DNA from: Thermodesulfobacterium sp. | GTDB taxonomy: Bacteria; Desulfobacterota; Thermodesulfobacteria; Thermodesulfobacteriales; Thermodesulfobacteriaceae | Assembly (NCBI GenBank): GCA_017656385.1 | Contig: JACDNX010000010.1 | Coordinates: 1 to 63,200, forward strand | DNA length: 63,200 bases | Reading direction: 5' to 3' | Shown here: piece by piece, positions 34,160-43,199 of the stretch | Layout: each line of letters starts with the position of its first letter | How positions within the stretch are numbered: the stretch's first letter is position 1 | Program-made: the position numbers and the translations under genes | Notes under the pieces: model-generated | The model's database searches: none | Told to the model about the DNA's origin: nothing | The model's input: the letters and a program-made list of their open reading frames with translations, nothing else

Positions 34160-35002
34160 ATGGAAGTTATAAAAAAAATTTCTAAAATGAAGGAAATTAG
34201 CAAAAACTGGAGAAGAGAGGGATTAAAAATTGCTTTTGTTCCAACTATGGGATTTTTGCATGAGGCACACTTGTCCTTGGTAAGGAAAGCAAAAGAACTC
34301 GGAGATAAAACTGTAGTGAGTATATTTGTTAATCCTTTACAATTTGGTCCTAAGGAAGACTATAAGGAATATCCAAGAGACACAAAAAGGGACTTAGAGC
34401 TTCTTAAAAATGAAGGGGTTGACGCAGTTTTTATCCCTGAACCTGAAGAGATGTATCCTCCTGATTTTCAAACTTATGTTGAAGTTACCAGGTTGACTAC
34501 TGGACTTTGTGGAGCTTTTAGACCAGGACACTTTAAAGGAGTAACTACGGTTGTTTTAAAACTTTTCAACATTATTAATCCTGATATAGCAGTTTTTGGA
34601 GAAAAAGATTATCAACAACTTCAGGTAATAAGACAGATGGTAAAGGATTTAAATATGGATACAGAAATTGTAGCCCATCCTACAGTAAGAGAAGAAGATG
34701 GGCTTGCCATGAGCTCAAGAAATATATATTTGTCTTCAGATGAAAGAAAATCTGCAACCTCTCTCTACAAAGCTCTACTTTTAGCTAAAAAGCTTATAAG
34801 TGAAGGAGAAAAGGATCCCCAGAAAATAAAAAAAGAAATGGAAAAATTTATACACAGCTTCCCCTTTACCAGAGTTCAATACATTGAATTTATTGATCCT
34901 GTAAATCTTGAACCAGTTAAGGAGATTAATAAACCTGTTCTCTGTGCATTAGCAGTATTTGTAGGAAAAGCAAGATTAATAGACAATATGCTTATAAACT
35001 GA
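34160..35002 (+). CDS. panC: pantothenate synthetase
   Basis: 280 residues. Joins pantoate and beta-alanine with ATP. Seen: FVPTMGFLHEAHLSLVRKA (the HIGH-like site), VSIFVNPLQFGPKEDYKEYPRD, GAFRPGHFKGVTTVV, VFGEKDYQQLQVIRQM and MSSRNIYLS with the KMSKS-like function. The gene starts three bases after the L,D-transpeptidase stop and is followed by panD, which makes its beta-alanine substrate. Confidence 0.96.
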   Translation: MEVIKKISKMKEISKNWRREGLKIAFVPTMGFLHEAHLSLVRKAKELGDKTVVSIFVNPLQFGPKEDYKEYPRDTKRDLELLKNEGVDAVFIPEPEEMYPPDFQTYVEVTRLTTGLCGAFRPGHFKGVTTVVLKLFNIINPDIAVFGEKDYQQLQVIRQMVKDLNMDTEIVAHPTVREEDGLAMSSRNIYLSSDERKSATSLYKALLLAKKLISEGEKDPQKIKKEMEKFIHSFPFTRVQYIEFIDPVNLEPVKEINKPVLCALAVFVGKARLIDNMLIN

Positions 35003-35013
35003 GGAAAGAAAAT

Positions 35014-35388
35014 ATGTTTATAAAAGTCTTAAAGAGTAAAATTCATTTGGCAATAATTACAGACAAAAATCTCTTTTATGAGGGCAGTTTAACACTTGAT
35101 AAAAAAATAATGGAAAAAGCAAATTTAAAACCTTTTGAAGCTGTATGGGTTTACAATTTAAATAATGGAAAAAGATTTGAGACCTATATAATAGAAGGTG
35201 GAGAAGGAGAAGTTATACTTAATGGTGCTGCAGCAAGACTGGGTGAAATAGGAGATAAAGTAATTATTGTTTCTTATGCATGGGTTTCAGAAGAAGAACT
35301 TAAAAAGTTTAAAACCACTTTGGTATATCTTACAGATCAGAACGAAATTAAAGAGACAAAGCTGAGGCAAGTCATTCTTAATGATTAA
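35014..35388 (+). CDS. panD: aspartate 1-decarboxylase
   Basis: 124 residues; converts aspartate to beta-alanine for pantothenate. The self-cleavage site is YEGS (Gly-Ser), about residues 23-26, giving a pyruvoyl enzyme. The rest matches: PFEAVWVYNLNNGKRFETYII, VILNGAAARL and GDKVIIVSYAWV. Gene order panC-panD is common. Its end overlaps rimO by eight bases. In contrast to the SpeD homologue at 16.7 kb, its pyruvoyl serine is intact. Confidence 0.95.
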   Translation: MFIKVLKSKIHLAIITDKNLFYEGSLTLDKKIMEKANLKPFEAVWVYNLNNGKRFETYIIEGGEGEVILNGAAARLGEIGDKVIIVSYAWVSEEELKKFKTTLVYLTDQNEIKETKLRQVILND

Positions 35389-36643
35389 AGTATATCCTGT
35401 AAGTCTTGGTTGTCCTAAAAATAAAGCAGATTTTGAAAAACTTCTCTATGTGCTTTCCCAGAAAAAATATCAAATAGTCCTTCTTCCAGAAGAAGCAGAT
35501 ATCCTCTGGGTGAACACCTGTGCTTTTATAAGACCAGCTGTTGAGGAAGCTATAGAACACATTTTGGAACTGGGAGAACAAAAAAGAGATGGTCAAAAAT
35601 TAATTGTTTCAGGATGCCTAACTTCAAGATATGGTAAAGAAACTTTAAAAGAACTTTTACCAGAGGTGGATGAATTCTTAGGAATAGAACCTTTTAAAAA
35701 TTTTGTTAAAAAAGAACCTCTGGAAAGAATACTTACAGAAAGCCCATTTTATGCTTATTTAAAAATCTCAGATGGTTGTAACTATAGGTGTTCCTACTGC
35801 ACTATTCCTAAGATTAGAGGTTCTTTAAGAAGTAGAGCAGAAGAAGAACTTTTAAAAGAAGCAGAAAATCTTTTAAGAAAAGGAGTAAAAGAGATCATTT
35901 TGGTGGGGCAGGATATAACTTCTTATGGAAGAGATAAAGGAGAAAAAGAGGGATTACTAAAACTTATTTATAAACTTTCAAATCTTTCTTATGAATTTAG
36001 AATAAGGCTTCTTTATCTTCATCCAGCAAGAATTAATAAAAAATTTGTTAAAGAGATTCTTTCTAATCCTAAGGTGGTTCCTTATTTTGACATCCCCCTT
36101 CAGCACGCTCATCCTGATATTTTAAAAAAAATGAGAAGGCCTGTTAATTCTGAAAAAATTAAGGAAATAATAGCCTGTATAAGAGAAATAAATCCTTATT
36201 CAGCTATAAGAACAACTGTAATAGTAGGTTTTCCAGGGGAAGGAGAAAAAGAGTTTTTTCATCTTTATGAGTTTGTTAAGGAAATTGAATTTGATCATCT
36301 GGGAGTTTTTATCTTCTATCCAGAAGAAGGGACCTCCGCTGAAAAAATGGTTCCAAGAGTAAAATATAAGGAAAAAATAAAAAGAAAAAAAGAGATTTTA
36401 AAGCTTCAAAAAGAAATATCTAAAAAAAGATTGAAAATGAGAATTGGTAGCTTGGAAGAGGTTCTCATCTTAGGAGAAGATATAAGAGGAAGACTTTTTG
36501 GGGTAGCTAAAATACAGGCTCCAGAAATAGACGGAATAACCTATATTTTAGGAGAAAAAGAGAAATTTATTTATCCTGGAGATTTGGTAAAGGTTAAGAT
36601 AGAAAAAGCCGGTATTTATGACCTTTGGGGTGAGGTTACTTAG
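35381..36643 (+). CDS. rimO: ribosomal protein uS12 methylthiotransferase RimO
   Basis: 420 residues. A radical SAM enzyme that adds a methylthio group to an aspartate of ribosomal protein S12. The N-terminal UPF0004 domain carries Cys10 (SLGCPKNKAD), NTCAFI and SGCLTSRY cysteines for the auxiliary cluster; the radical SAM cluster is DGCNYRCSYCTIP; a TRAM domain closes the protein. SLGCPKNxxD and the length point to RimO rather than MiaB. It overlaps panD and converges with hslU at a gap of two bases. Confidence 0.93.
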   Translation: MIKVYPVSLGCPKNKADFEKLLYVLSQKKYQIVLLPEEADILWVNTCAFIRPAVEEAIEHILELGEQKRDGQKLIVSGCLTSRYGKETLKELLPEVDEFLGIEPFKNFVKKEPLERILTESPFYAYLKISDGCNYRCSYCTIPKIRGSLRSRAEEELLKEAENLLRKGVKEIILVGQDITSYGRDKGEKEGLLKLIYKLSNLSYEFRIRLLYLHPARINKKFVKEILSNPKVVPYFDIPLQHAHPDILKKMRRPVNSEKIKEIIACIREINPYSAIRTTVIVGFPGEGEKEFFHLYEFVKEIEFDHLGVFIFYPEEGTSAEKMVPRVKYKEKIKRKKEILKLQKEISKKRLKMRIGSLEEVLILGEDIRGRLFGVAKIQAPEIDGITYILGEKEKFIYPGDLVKVKIEKAGIYDLWGEVT

Positions 36644-36645
36644 CT

Positions 36646-37971
36646 TTAAAGGATAAATTTAACCAATTCAGTGTCTGAGATAATATTTTCCAGTTTTTCT
36701 CTTACATACTCAGGAGTGATAACTACCTTAGTGGGAGCAATGTCTGGTGCGGAAAAGGATATTTCTTCCAGCACTTTTTCTACAACTGTATAAAGCCTTC
36801 TTGCACCAATATTTTCCATCCTTTGATTTATTTCGTAGGATATCTGAGCTAATTCTTCTATAGCTTCCTTAGTAAATTCTAATTCTAAACCTTCAGTTGC
36901 CAACAAAGCTTGATATTGTTTTATGATTGCGTTTTCTGGTTCAGTTAATATTCGTATAAAATCTTCCTTTGTCAAAGGATCAAGTTCTACTCTTATGGGA
37001 AATCTTCCTTGAAGTTCAGGAATAAGATCTGAGGGTTTGGCAATGTGGAAAGCTCCGCTTCCAATAAATAAAATATAATCGGTTTTCACCATTCCATAAC
37101 GGGTATTAACAGTAGTTCCTTCAACAATAGGCAAAAGATCTCTTTGCACCCCTTCTCTTGATACATCAGGACCGTGGGCTTCACCTCTACTTGCAATTTT
37201 ATCAATCTCATCGATAAAGATAATGCCACTTGTTTCAGTTCTCTCTATAGCTTCCTTTATAACTTTATCCATATCTATAAGTTTATTGGCTTCCTCTTTG
37301 GTTAAGATTTCCAGAGCATCTTTAACCTTTACCCTTCTCTTTTTTGTTCTAAAAGGAAGAAAGGTGGAAAGCATGTCTCTTAACTGCATTTCAATCTCCT
37401 CTAAACCTGAAGCTGCAAGAATTTCTATAGCAGGTGTTTTTTGTGAGGGCTCAATTTCAATTTCTACATATCTTTCATCAAGAGCACCGTCTCTTAACAT
37501 TTTTAGAAATTTTTCTTTGGTTAAAGGATCATACTCTACCTTAGAAGAGGTAGAGGGAATTAAAAGGTTTACCAGCCGTTCTTCTGCCAGAGTTCTTGCT
37601 TTTTCCATCACTCTTTTTTCTTCTTCTGCTTTTACCATCTGAACTGCAATATGAGTGAGATCTCTTATCATGGATTCTACATCTCTTCCCACATATCCCA
37701 CTTCAGTAAACTTGGTTGCTTCTACTTTTAAAAAAGGAGCATTGGAAAGTTTGGCAAGCCTTCTTGCAATTTCAGTTTTTCCTACACCTGTTGGTCCGAT
37801 CATGAGAATATTTTTGGGATAAATTTCTTCTTTTATAGGATCTTTAAGCTGTTGCCTTCTCCAACGGTTTCTCATAGCGATGGCAACAGCCTTTTTAGCT
37901 TTTTCTTGCCCCACTATGTATCGGTTTAATTCAGCTACGATTTCTTTGGGTGTAAGCTCTTTGTAATTCAT
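36646..37971 (-). CDS. hslU: ATP-dependent protease ATPase subunit HslU (ClpY)
   Basis: 441 residues. The AAA+ unfoldase that feeds HslV. Walker [14 protein letters not shown], pore loop [10 protein letters not shown], the I domain between about 110 and 230, Walker [12 protein letters not shown], sensor [11 protein letters not shown], and a C-terminal tail used to open HslV. It overlaps hslV by four bases, the standard hslV-hslU order. Confidence 0.97.
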   Translation of the reverse strand: MNYKELTPKEIVAELNRYIVGQEKAKKAVAIAMRNRWRRQQLKDPIKEEIYPKNILMIGPTGVGKTEIARRLAKLSNAPFLKVEATKFTEVGYVGRDVESMIRDLTHIAVQMVKAEEEKRVMEKARTLAEERLVNLLIPSTSSKVEYDPLTKEKFLKMLRDGALDERYVEIEIEPSQKTPAIEILAASGLEEIEMQLRDMLSTFLPFRTKKRRVKVKDALEILTKEEANKLIDMDKVIKEAIERTETSGIIFIDEIDKIASRGEAHGPDVSREGVQRDLLPIVEGTTVNTRYGMVKTDYILFIGSGAFHIAKPSDLIPELQGRFPIRVELDPLTKEDFIRILTEPENAIIKQYQALLATEGLELEFTKEAIEELAQISYEINQRMENIGARRLYTVVEKVLEEISFSAPDIAPTKVVITPEYVREKLENIISDTELVKFIL

Positions 37972-38495
37972 AACTCCTCTACCACTATTTCAGAATTGGT
38001 ATATATGCAGATTTCCCCTGCGATTTTAATAGAAATTTCAGCTATTTCCCTTGCAGAAAGGCTTGTGTGTCTGAGAAGGGCTTTTGCAGCAGCAAGAGCC
38101 ATTGGTCCTCCAGAACCTATAGCTATTATATTTTCATCTGGCTCAACTACATCACCTGCACCAGAGATAAGAAGAAGATGGTCACTATCGCAGGCAATAA
38201 GAAAAGCCTCCAATCTTCTCAAGACTTTATCAGTTCTCCAGTCTTTAGCAAGCTCAACAGCAGCTCTTAAAAGCTGTCCACTGTAAGCTTCAAGTTTCTT
38301 TTCTAACCTTTCAAAAAGAGTAAAAGCATCAGCTGTTGCACCTGCAAAACCTGCAAGCACCTTACCTTTGTAAAGCTTTCTTATTTTTTTTGCTCTGTGT
38401 TTTAATATTGTGTTACCAAAGGTAACTTGTCCATCTCCTGCCATTGCGATTTTACCATCTTTTTTCACTGCAATAACAGTGGTTCCTTTAAACAT
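37968..38495 (-). CDS. hslV: ATP-dependent protease proteolytic subunit HslV (ClpQ)
   Basis: 175 residues of the proteasome-beta-like fold. [10 protein letters not shown] shows a short propeptide before the nucleophile Thr that follows Gly4; [32 protein letters not shown] and [15 protein letters not shown] are all family marks. No Shine-Dalgarno is present: the ATG lies eight bases after an extended -10 box, so translation is probably leaderless. Confidence 0.97.
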   Translation of the reverse strand: MFKGTTVIAVKKDGKIAMAGDGQVTFGNTILKHRAKKIRKLYKGKVLAGFAGATADAFTLFERLEKKLEAYSGQLLRAAVELAKDWRTDKVLRRLEAFLIACDSDHLLLISGAGDVVEPDENIIAIGSGGPMALAAAKALLRHTSLSAREIAEISIKIAGEICIYTNSEIVVEEL

Positions 38496-38503
38496 GCTTA
38501 TAA

Positions 38504-38512
38504 GTTATACCA
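38504..38512 (-). promoter_or_regulatory. extended -10 promoter of hslVU
   Basis: Minus strand TGGTATAAC, a TGn extended -10, with no clear -35 box. Eight bases separate it from the hslV ATG. Confidence 0.45.
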
Positions 38513-38535
38513 CAATTTAAGAAATTAAAAAGTCC

Positions 38536-38563
38536 TTGAATTTGAGGAATAAAAATTTAAAAT
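38536..38563 (+). promoter_or_regulatory. promoter of rtcB
   Basis: TTGAAT (38536-38541), a 16-base spacer and TAAAAT (38558-38563). A GAGGAGG ribosome site precedes the rtcB ATG. Confidence 0.45.
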
Positions 38564-38599
38564 TTTTAAGTAGGAAAATTTATAAGCTGAGAGGAGGTC

Positions 38600-40030
38600 A
38601 TGGAGTTAAAAAAACTTGAGAAAATTTCAGATTATGAGTGGGAAATTCCTCCTAAGGGAGACATGAGGGTTCCCGGTAAAATTTTTGCCAGTGAAAGACT
38701 TATTGAAGAAATGGATGAAAAGGTTTTTGAACAGGTCTGTAATGTAGCAAGTTTGCCAGGTATTGTTAAGCTTTCCATTGCTATGCCAGATGCACATTGG
38801 GGTTATGGTTTCCCCATAGGAGGAGTAGCTGCTTTTGATCCAGACGCAGGAGGAATTATCTCAGTTGGTGGAGTTGGTTATGATATCTCATGCGGTGTCA
38901 GAACTCTCTTAAGCCCTCTTAACAAAGAAGAAGTTGAACCTTATTTAGAAAAACTTGTAAGAGAACTCTTTGAGACAGTTCCCTGCGGAGTTGGTTCCGA
39001 GGGAGAGATAAAACTTTCTCCTTCTCAATTAGATGAGGTTTTGGTAGGAGGTGCTAAATGGGCTGTTGAAAAAGGATATGGAGAACCTGAAGATTTGGAA
39101 TATATTGAGGAAAAAGGATGTATAACAGGGGCTGATCCTGCATATGTTTCAAAGGAAGCTAAAAAAAGACAACACAGACAGGTAGGAACACTTGGTTCAG
39201 GAAATCACTACCTTGAAATTCAATATGTAGGAGAAATTTATGATAGAAAGGTTGCTTCTTCTTTTGGACTTTTTGAAAATCAAGTAGTAATTACCTTTCA
39301 CTGTGGATCCCGAGCTCTTGGACATCAAATAGCTACAGATTATCTTCCACTTTTAGCAAAAGCATCAAGAAAATACGAAATACCTATCAAAGAAAAAGAG
39401 CTTGTTTGTGCTCCTATTAATTCTCCTGAAGGACAACAATATTTTAAAGCTATGGTGTGTGGAATAAACTGTGCACTTGCCAATCGTCAGGTAATTACTC
39501 ATCTTGTCAGAGAAGTATTTAAAAATTTTTTCCCTGGAATTCATTTAAAGGTACTTTATGATGTAAGTCACAATACCTGTAAAGTAGAATATCATGAAAT
39601 TAACGGGAAAAAGCTAAAGCTTTATGTTCATAGAAAAGGAGCAACCAGAGCTTGGGGACCAGGAAGAAAGGAACTTCCACAAGCTTACAGAGAAGTAGGA
39701 CAGCCAGTTATAATAGGTGGTTCTATGGGAACAGCTTCTTACATTTTAGTAGGAACTTCAGAAGGAGAAGAAAAAGCTTTTGGGTCTGCTTGCCACGGAG
39801 CAGGAAGAAGTATGAGCAGACATCAAGCAATAAAAAATTTCAGAGCAGATGATATAATAGAAAAACTCAGGAAAAAAGGGATTATTGTTATTGGAAAATC
39901 TAAAAGAGGACTTGCAGAGGAAGCACCAGAGGCTTACAAAGATGTTAACGAAGTTATTAATGCTACTTGTAAAGCCGGTCTTACTAAAAAAGTTGCTAAA
40001 CTTATTCCAATAGGTTGCATAAAAGGTTAA
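38600..40030 (+). CDS. rtcB: RNA-splicing ligase RtcB
   Basis: 476 residues. Joins 2',3'-cyclic phosphate (or 3'-phosphate) and 5'-OH RNA ends with GTP and Mn2+. Seen: MPDAHWGYGFPIGGVAAFD, GVGYDISCGVR, LGSGNHYLEIQ, FHCGSRALGHQ, and the guanylylated His in ACHGAGRSMSR. All metal-binding Asp, Cys and His residues can be placed. No archease or RtcR regulator gene is adjacent. The role in bacteria is RNA repair, possibly of tRNA or rRNA. Confidence 0.96.
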   Translation: MELKKLEKISDYEWEIPPKGDMRVPGKIFASERLIEEMDEKVFEQVCNVASLPGIVKLSIAMPDAHWGYGFPIGGVAAFDPDAGGIISVGGVGYDISCGVRTLLSPLNKEEVEPYLEKLVRELFETVPCGVGSEGEIKLSPSQLDEVLVGGAKWAVEKGYGEPEDLEYIEEKGCITGADPAYVSKEAKKRQHRQVGTLGSGNHYLEIQYVGEIYDRKVASSFGLFENQVVITFHCGSRALGHQIATDYLPLLAKASRKYEIPIKEKELVCAPINSPEGQQYFKAMVCGINCALANRQVITHLVREVFKNFFPGIHLKVLYDVSHNTCKVEYHEINGKKLKLYVHRKGATRAWGPGRKELPQAYREVGQPVIIGGSMGTASYILVGTSEGEEKAFGSACHGAGRSMSRHQAIKNFRADDIIEKLRKKGIIVIGKSKRGLAEEAPEAYKDVNEVINATCKAGLTKKVAKLIPIGCIKG

Positions 40031-40044
40031 AAAAATTTAAAAAC

Positions 40045-40072
40045 TTGACCCCAAAGTCAAAATCAATAAAAT
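40045..40072 (+). promoter_or_regulatory. promoter of the small lipoprotein gene
   Basis: TTGACC (40045-40050), a 16-base spacer and TAAAAT (40067-40072), followed by the strong ribosome site AGAAAGGAGGT. The combination suggests high expression. Confidence 0.55.
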
Positions 40073-40104
40073 AAGAAGATAAATTTTTAGAAAGGAGGTT
40101 TGCC

Positions 40105-40458
40105 ATGAAAAAGGTTATGTTAAAATTAGCTGGTATAGGATTAGCAGGAATATTAGCTTTTGGTTGTACCTGTCCTGTTAAGCCACCAGAGGAAGCACCG
40201 GCAAAACCCGAATGGCAAGAACCTGTAACAAAATTAGAAAATGAGCTAAATGGTTTGAAAGCAGAGGTTGAGGCTTTAAAAACTCAGGTTAACCAACTTA
40301 AAGTGGATGTGGCAAATGCTAATGATGCTGCTGAAAAGGCTGTAGCAGCTTCTCAAAAAGCAATAGAGGCTGCTAATAAAGCAGAGGAAGCTGCTCAAAA
40401 GGCAGAAACTGCAGCTGAAAAGTGCGAAAGAATTTTTGAAAAAGGATTGAGAAAGTAA
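40105..40458 (+). CDS. small coiled-coil lipoprotein (Lpp-like, alanine-rich)
   Basis: 117 residues. Lipoprotein signal MKKVMLKLAGIGLAGILAFGC with lipidated Cys21, a proline-rich linker, then a continuous coiled coil of heptads (about 40-110) rich in Ala, Glu and Lys (NAADAA-like repeats such as AANKAEEAAQKAETAAEK). This is the build of outer-membrane Lpp proteins that tether to peptidoglycan, and the C-terminus ends GLRK with a basic residue as in Lpp. Strong promoter and ribosome site agree with an abundant envelope protein. The L,D-transpeptidase at 33.3 kb could be the attaching enzyme; that is inference. Confidence 0.75.
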   Translation: MKKVMLKLAGIGLAGILAFGCTCPVKPPEEAPAKPEWQEPVTKLENELNGLKAEVEALKTQVNQLKVDVANANDAAEKAVAASQKAIEAANKAEEAAQKAETAAEKCERIFEKGLRK

Positions 40459-40460
40459 TT

Positions 40461-41069
40461 ATGCAAAAACCCTTTTTAAAATTGGGGGAGTATCTTGGAA
40501 CTCCCCCAATAACTTTTAAGTCAAAATATAATTTTTATATATCAGAAAAACCTCTTAAATGTGAAGAAAAAGACTGGTCTGAAATAATTCATACCTCCAA
40601 ACCTCTTAAAGAAAAAAACTTCTACTGGAGATTCTCTCCTAAGAAACCCTTTTGGGCTTTTAAAAAAGATTGGCCTCCTGAGAAAATAGAGATTAAAGTC
40701 TGGTTAACTTCTGAATACATAGAAGGCAGAGCCCCAGGGGTTAGTAGAAGAATTGTCAAAGCTTTAAGAGAGGGTAGATTTGCAATTAAAAGGACTTTAA
40801 ATTTAAGGGGTATGTTTGTAGAAGAAGCAAAGGAAGCTTTTGAGGAATTTATGAAAGAGGCTATTATAAATGGAGATAGTTGTGTTTTGATTGTTCACGG
40901 AAGAGGACTTTCTTCTAAGCAAGAACCAGTATTAAAAAGTAAAGTTAAAGAATGGCTGGAAAAAGGTCCTTACAGAAAGTATGTATTAGCTTACTCTTCT
41001 GCAAGACCTTGTGACGGTGGTTTGGGAGCAACCTATGTGCTCCTTTCCTCAAAACCTATAAGAAAATAA
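40461..41069 (+). CDS. Smr-domain protein
   Basis: 202 residues. The C-terminal half (about 108-200) is an Smr domain: VLIVHGRGLSSKQEPVLKSKV and the glycine-rich end SSARPCDGGLGATYVLL. The catalytic-type motif LDLHG found in most Smr nucleases reads LNLRG here (about 114-118), so both the Asp and His are lost. The N-terminal 100 residues, rich in Trp and Lys (DWPPEKIEIKVWL), are not recognised. It overlaps the next gene by one base and starts two bases after the lipoprotein stop. It may bind nucleic acid without cutting it. Confidence 0.78.
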   Translation: MQKPFLKLGEYLGTPPITFKSKYNFYISEKPLKCEEKDWSEIIHTSKPLKEKNFYWRFSPKKPFWAFKKDWPPEKIEIKVWLTSEYIEGRAPGVSRRIVKALREGRFAIKRTLNLRGMFVEEAKEAFEEFMKEAIINGDSCVLIVHGRGLSSKQEPVLKSKVKEWLEKGPYRKYVLAYSSARPCDGGLGATYVLLSSKPIRK

Positions 41070-42235
41070 TGCTTATAAATTCTCCCAGAAAAAAAATCTT
41101 TATTCTTGGTTCTCCAGGAGTTGGTAAAACAACTCTGGTGGAGTATTTATCTAATTTCATCAGAACTCACTTGGCTGAATTTAAAATTTCAGGTTTTATC
41201 ACTAAGGAAATAAGAGAAGGAAAAGAAAGAAAAGGATTTAAAATAAAAGTTTTAAATTCAGAAGAAGAGTATCTCCTTGCTATAAAGAAAAATTTTATGA
41301 ATTTTGAAGAAAATAAAAATAGACCCTCAGTAGGTAAGTATGTGGTAATGATAGAAAATCTGGAAAAAGTAGTAAATTTTTTGGAAAAAGTAAAAGGGAA
41401 AGAAGAGTTTTTTATTATCGACGAGATAGGGAAAATGGAAATCTTGTCTAAAAGATTTTGTAATTTTATAGAAACCCTTTTAAACTCTGATATACATCTT
41501 TTAGCCACAGTGGGGAAGGGAGAAAATCCTTTTTTAAAAAAAGTAAAAAACTTTGAACCTGCATATTTGTGTGAGGTTACAAAAGAGAACAGGGATTTTT
41601 TGAAAAAGAGACTTAAACTTGAATTTTTGAGAAAAGGAAAGCTAATTACAATTGAAGGGATAGATGGTGCTGGTAAAACCACTTTTGCCAAGGCTTTATA
41701 TGAAAAATTGAAAGAAAAAGGGATAAACTGTATTTTTTCTTGTGAACCAACTTTTGGTCCTTTTGGAAAAAAGATAAAAGAAATTTTGATAAAAGGAGAA
41801 AATAGTTCTCAAGAATTGAGAGCTCTTTTTTTAAAAGATAGAATGTGGCATGTGGAGAATATAATTATTCCTGCTTTAGAGGAAGGGAAATGGGTTATCC
41901 TTGATAGATATTATCTCTCTACACTTGCTTATCAGGGCTCTCAGGGGTTACCTCTTAAAGAACTTTTAGTGGAAAATGAAACTATTGCCCCTATTCCTGA
42001 TTTGATAATTTATTTAGATCTCCCTCTTGAAATAGCCTTTGAAAGAATAGAAACTCGTAAAAAAAAGTTAAGCTTTTTTGAGAAGAAAGAGTTTCTAAAA
42101 AATGTGAAGAAAAACTATGCAGGATTTTTGGGGCTTTTTCATTATTTAATAATTGATGCAACAAAGGCTGTAGAAGAGAATGTAAGATATGCTTTGGAGT
42201 TTTTAAACAGTAAATTTAAAGGTCCCCTTTCCTAA
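41069..42235 (+). CDS. tmk: fusion of THEP1-type nucleoside-triphosphatase and thymidylate kinase
   Basis: 388 residues with two P-loop domains. Residues 1-185 match the THEP1 NTPase family: GSPGVGKTT (14-22), ISGFITKEIREGKERKGFKI and the Walker B FFIIDEIGKME (about 114-124). Residues 190-388 match dTMP kinase: ITIEGIDGAGKTT (G197-T205), CEPTFGPFGKKI, KDRMWHVENII and the DR motif VILDRYYLSTLAYQG. The second half probably supplies the cell's dTMP kinase; the first may hydrolyse or act on nucleotides or RNA ends. There is one frame with no stop between the domains. Its 3' end overlaps the convergent kdsD gene by 33 bases. Confidence 0.85.
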   Translation: MLINSPRKKIFILGSPGVGKTTLVEYLSNFIRTHLAEFKISGFITKEIREGKERKGFKIKVLNSEEEYLLAIKKNFMNFEENKNRPSVGKYVVMIENLEKVVNFLEKVKGKEEFFIIDEIGKMEILSKRFCNFIETLLNSDIHLLATVGKGENPFLKKVKNFEPAYLCEVTKENRDFLKKRLKLEFLRKGKLITIEGIDGAGKTTFAKALYEKLKEKGINCIFSCEPTFGPFGKKIKEILIKGENSSQELRALFLKDRMWHVENIIIPALEEGKWVILDRYYLSTLAYQGSQGLPLKELLVENETIAPIPDLIIYLDLPLEIAFERIETRKKKLSFFEKKEFLKNVKKNYAGFLGLFHYLIIDATKAVEENVRYALEFLNSKFKGPLS

Positions 42236-43189
42236 AATATCATGAAGATGTAGTATTCCCACCAATTTCTGATCATAATTTATCACAGGTAACACCGTAA
42301 TAAGATACTTTTCCATCATTTCAAGTGCTTCTGAGGCTAAACGATTTTCTTCAATTACTTTGGGATTTTTGGTCATTACTTCTTCAACTTTTATATTACT
42401 GTAGGTTTTGTATTTTAAAAATATTCTTCTCAAATCTCCGTCGGTAATAATTCCTGTAAGAATTTGTAAGGAATTTATGATTAATACACAACCTAATCTT
42501 TTTTTATCCATTTCCACTATAGCATCTTCCAGAAGAGTTCCTTCAGACACAACAGGTATTTTTTCATCGGTAAGCATAATTTCTTTTACTTTTACTTTTA
42601 GCCTTTCTCCCAAGGATCCTCCTGGATGATTTTTTCTGAAGTCCTCAGAGCTTAAGCCCTTTAATTCAAAAAGACATATAGCCAAAGCATCTCCTAAAGC
42701 CAATGTAGCTGTTGTGCTTGTTGTAGGAGCAAGATTAAAAGGACAGGCTTCCTTAGGAATTTTGGTATTAACTACTATATCAGAAAGTTTAGCTAATCTG
42801 CTCTCTAAATTTCCTGTAAAACTTATTATTTTGATGTGTCTTTTTTTTAAAATAGAAGCAAGTTCACATACCTCAAGTGTATTTCCAGAATAGGAAATAG
42901 CAAGCAAAATGTCTTCAGGGGTAACCATCCCCAAATCTCCATGAAGGGCTTCTACAGGATGAAGAAAGAAAGAAGGAGTCCCAGTGGAGGAAAGAGTAGC
43001 TGATATTTTTCTTCCAATAATTCCACTTTTTCCTACACCTGTAATTACTACTCTACCTTTAATATTCAAGATAAGCTCTACAGCCTTAATAAAGGAAGAA
43101 TCCAGATTTTTAGAAATTTCTTCAAGACCTTCTTTTTCTGTTTTAAGAATTTCTTTGGCTCTTTTAAGAAGATATTTTTCTTTTTTCAT
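42203..43189 (-). CDS. kdsD: arabinose-5-phosphate isomerase (KdsD/KpsF family)
   Basis: 328 residues. SIS isomerase domain (about 35-175: GVGKSGIIGRKISATLSSTG, HPVEALHGDLGMV, SYSGNT) followed by two CBS domains (about 205-325). It turns ribulose-5-phosphate into arabinose-5-phosphate for KDO, so it implies an LPS outer membrane. It is preceded upstream by an unknown gene with a ten-base gap. Confidence 0.92.
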   Translation of the reverse strand: MKKEKYLLKRAKEILKTEKEGLEEISKNLDSSFIKAVELILNIKGRVVITGVGKSGIIGRKISATLSSTGTPSFFLHPVEALHGDLGMVTPEDILLAISYSGNTLEVCELASILKKRHIKIISFTGNLESRLAKLSDIVVNTKIPKEACPFNLAPTTSTTATLALGDALAICLFELKGLSSEDFRKNHPGGSLGERLKVKVKEIMLTDEKIPVVSEGTLLEDAIVEMDKKRLGCVLIINSLQILTGIITDGDLRRIFLKYKTYSNIKVEEVMTKNPKVIEENRLASEALEMMEKYLITVLPVINYDQKLVGILHLHDILGKGTFKFTV

Positions 43190-43199
43190 AAAGGTGTCT

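Noticed and set aside
41167-41691. 174-codon open frame antisense to the THEP1-Tmk fusion
   Set aside because: It lies wholly within the fusion gene, its translation is low-complexity Phe/Ser/Lys typical of the reverse of an AT-rich gene, and no ribosome site or family match is seen.
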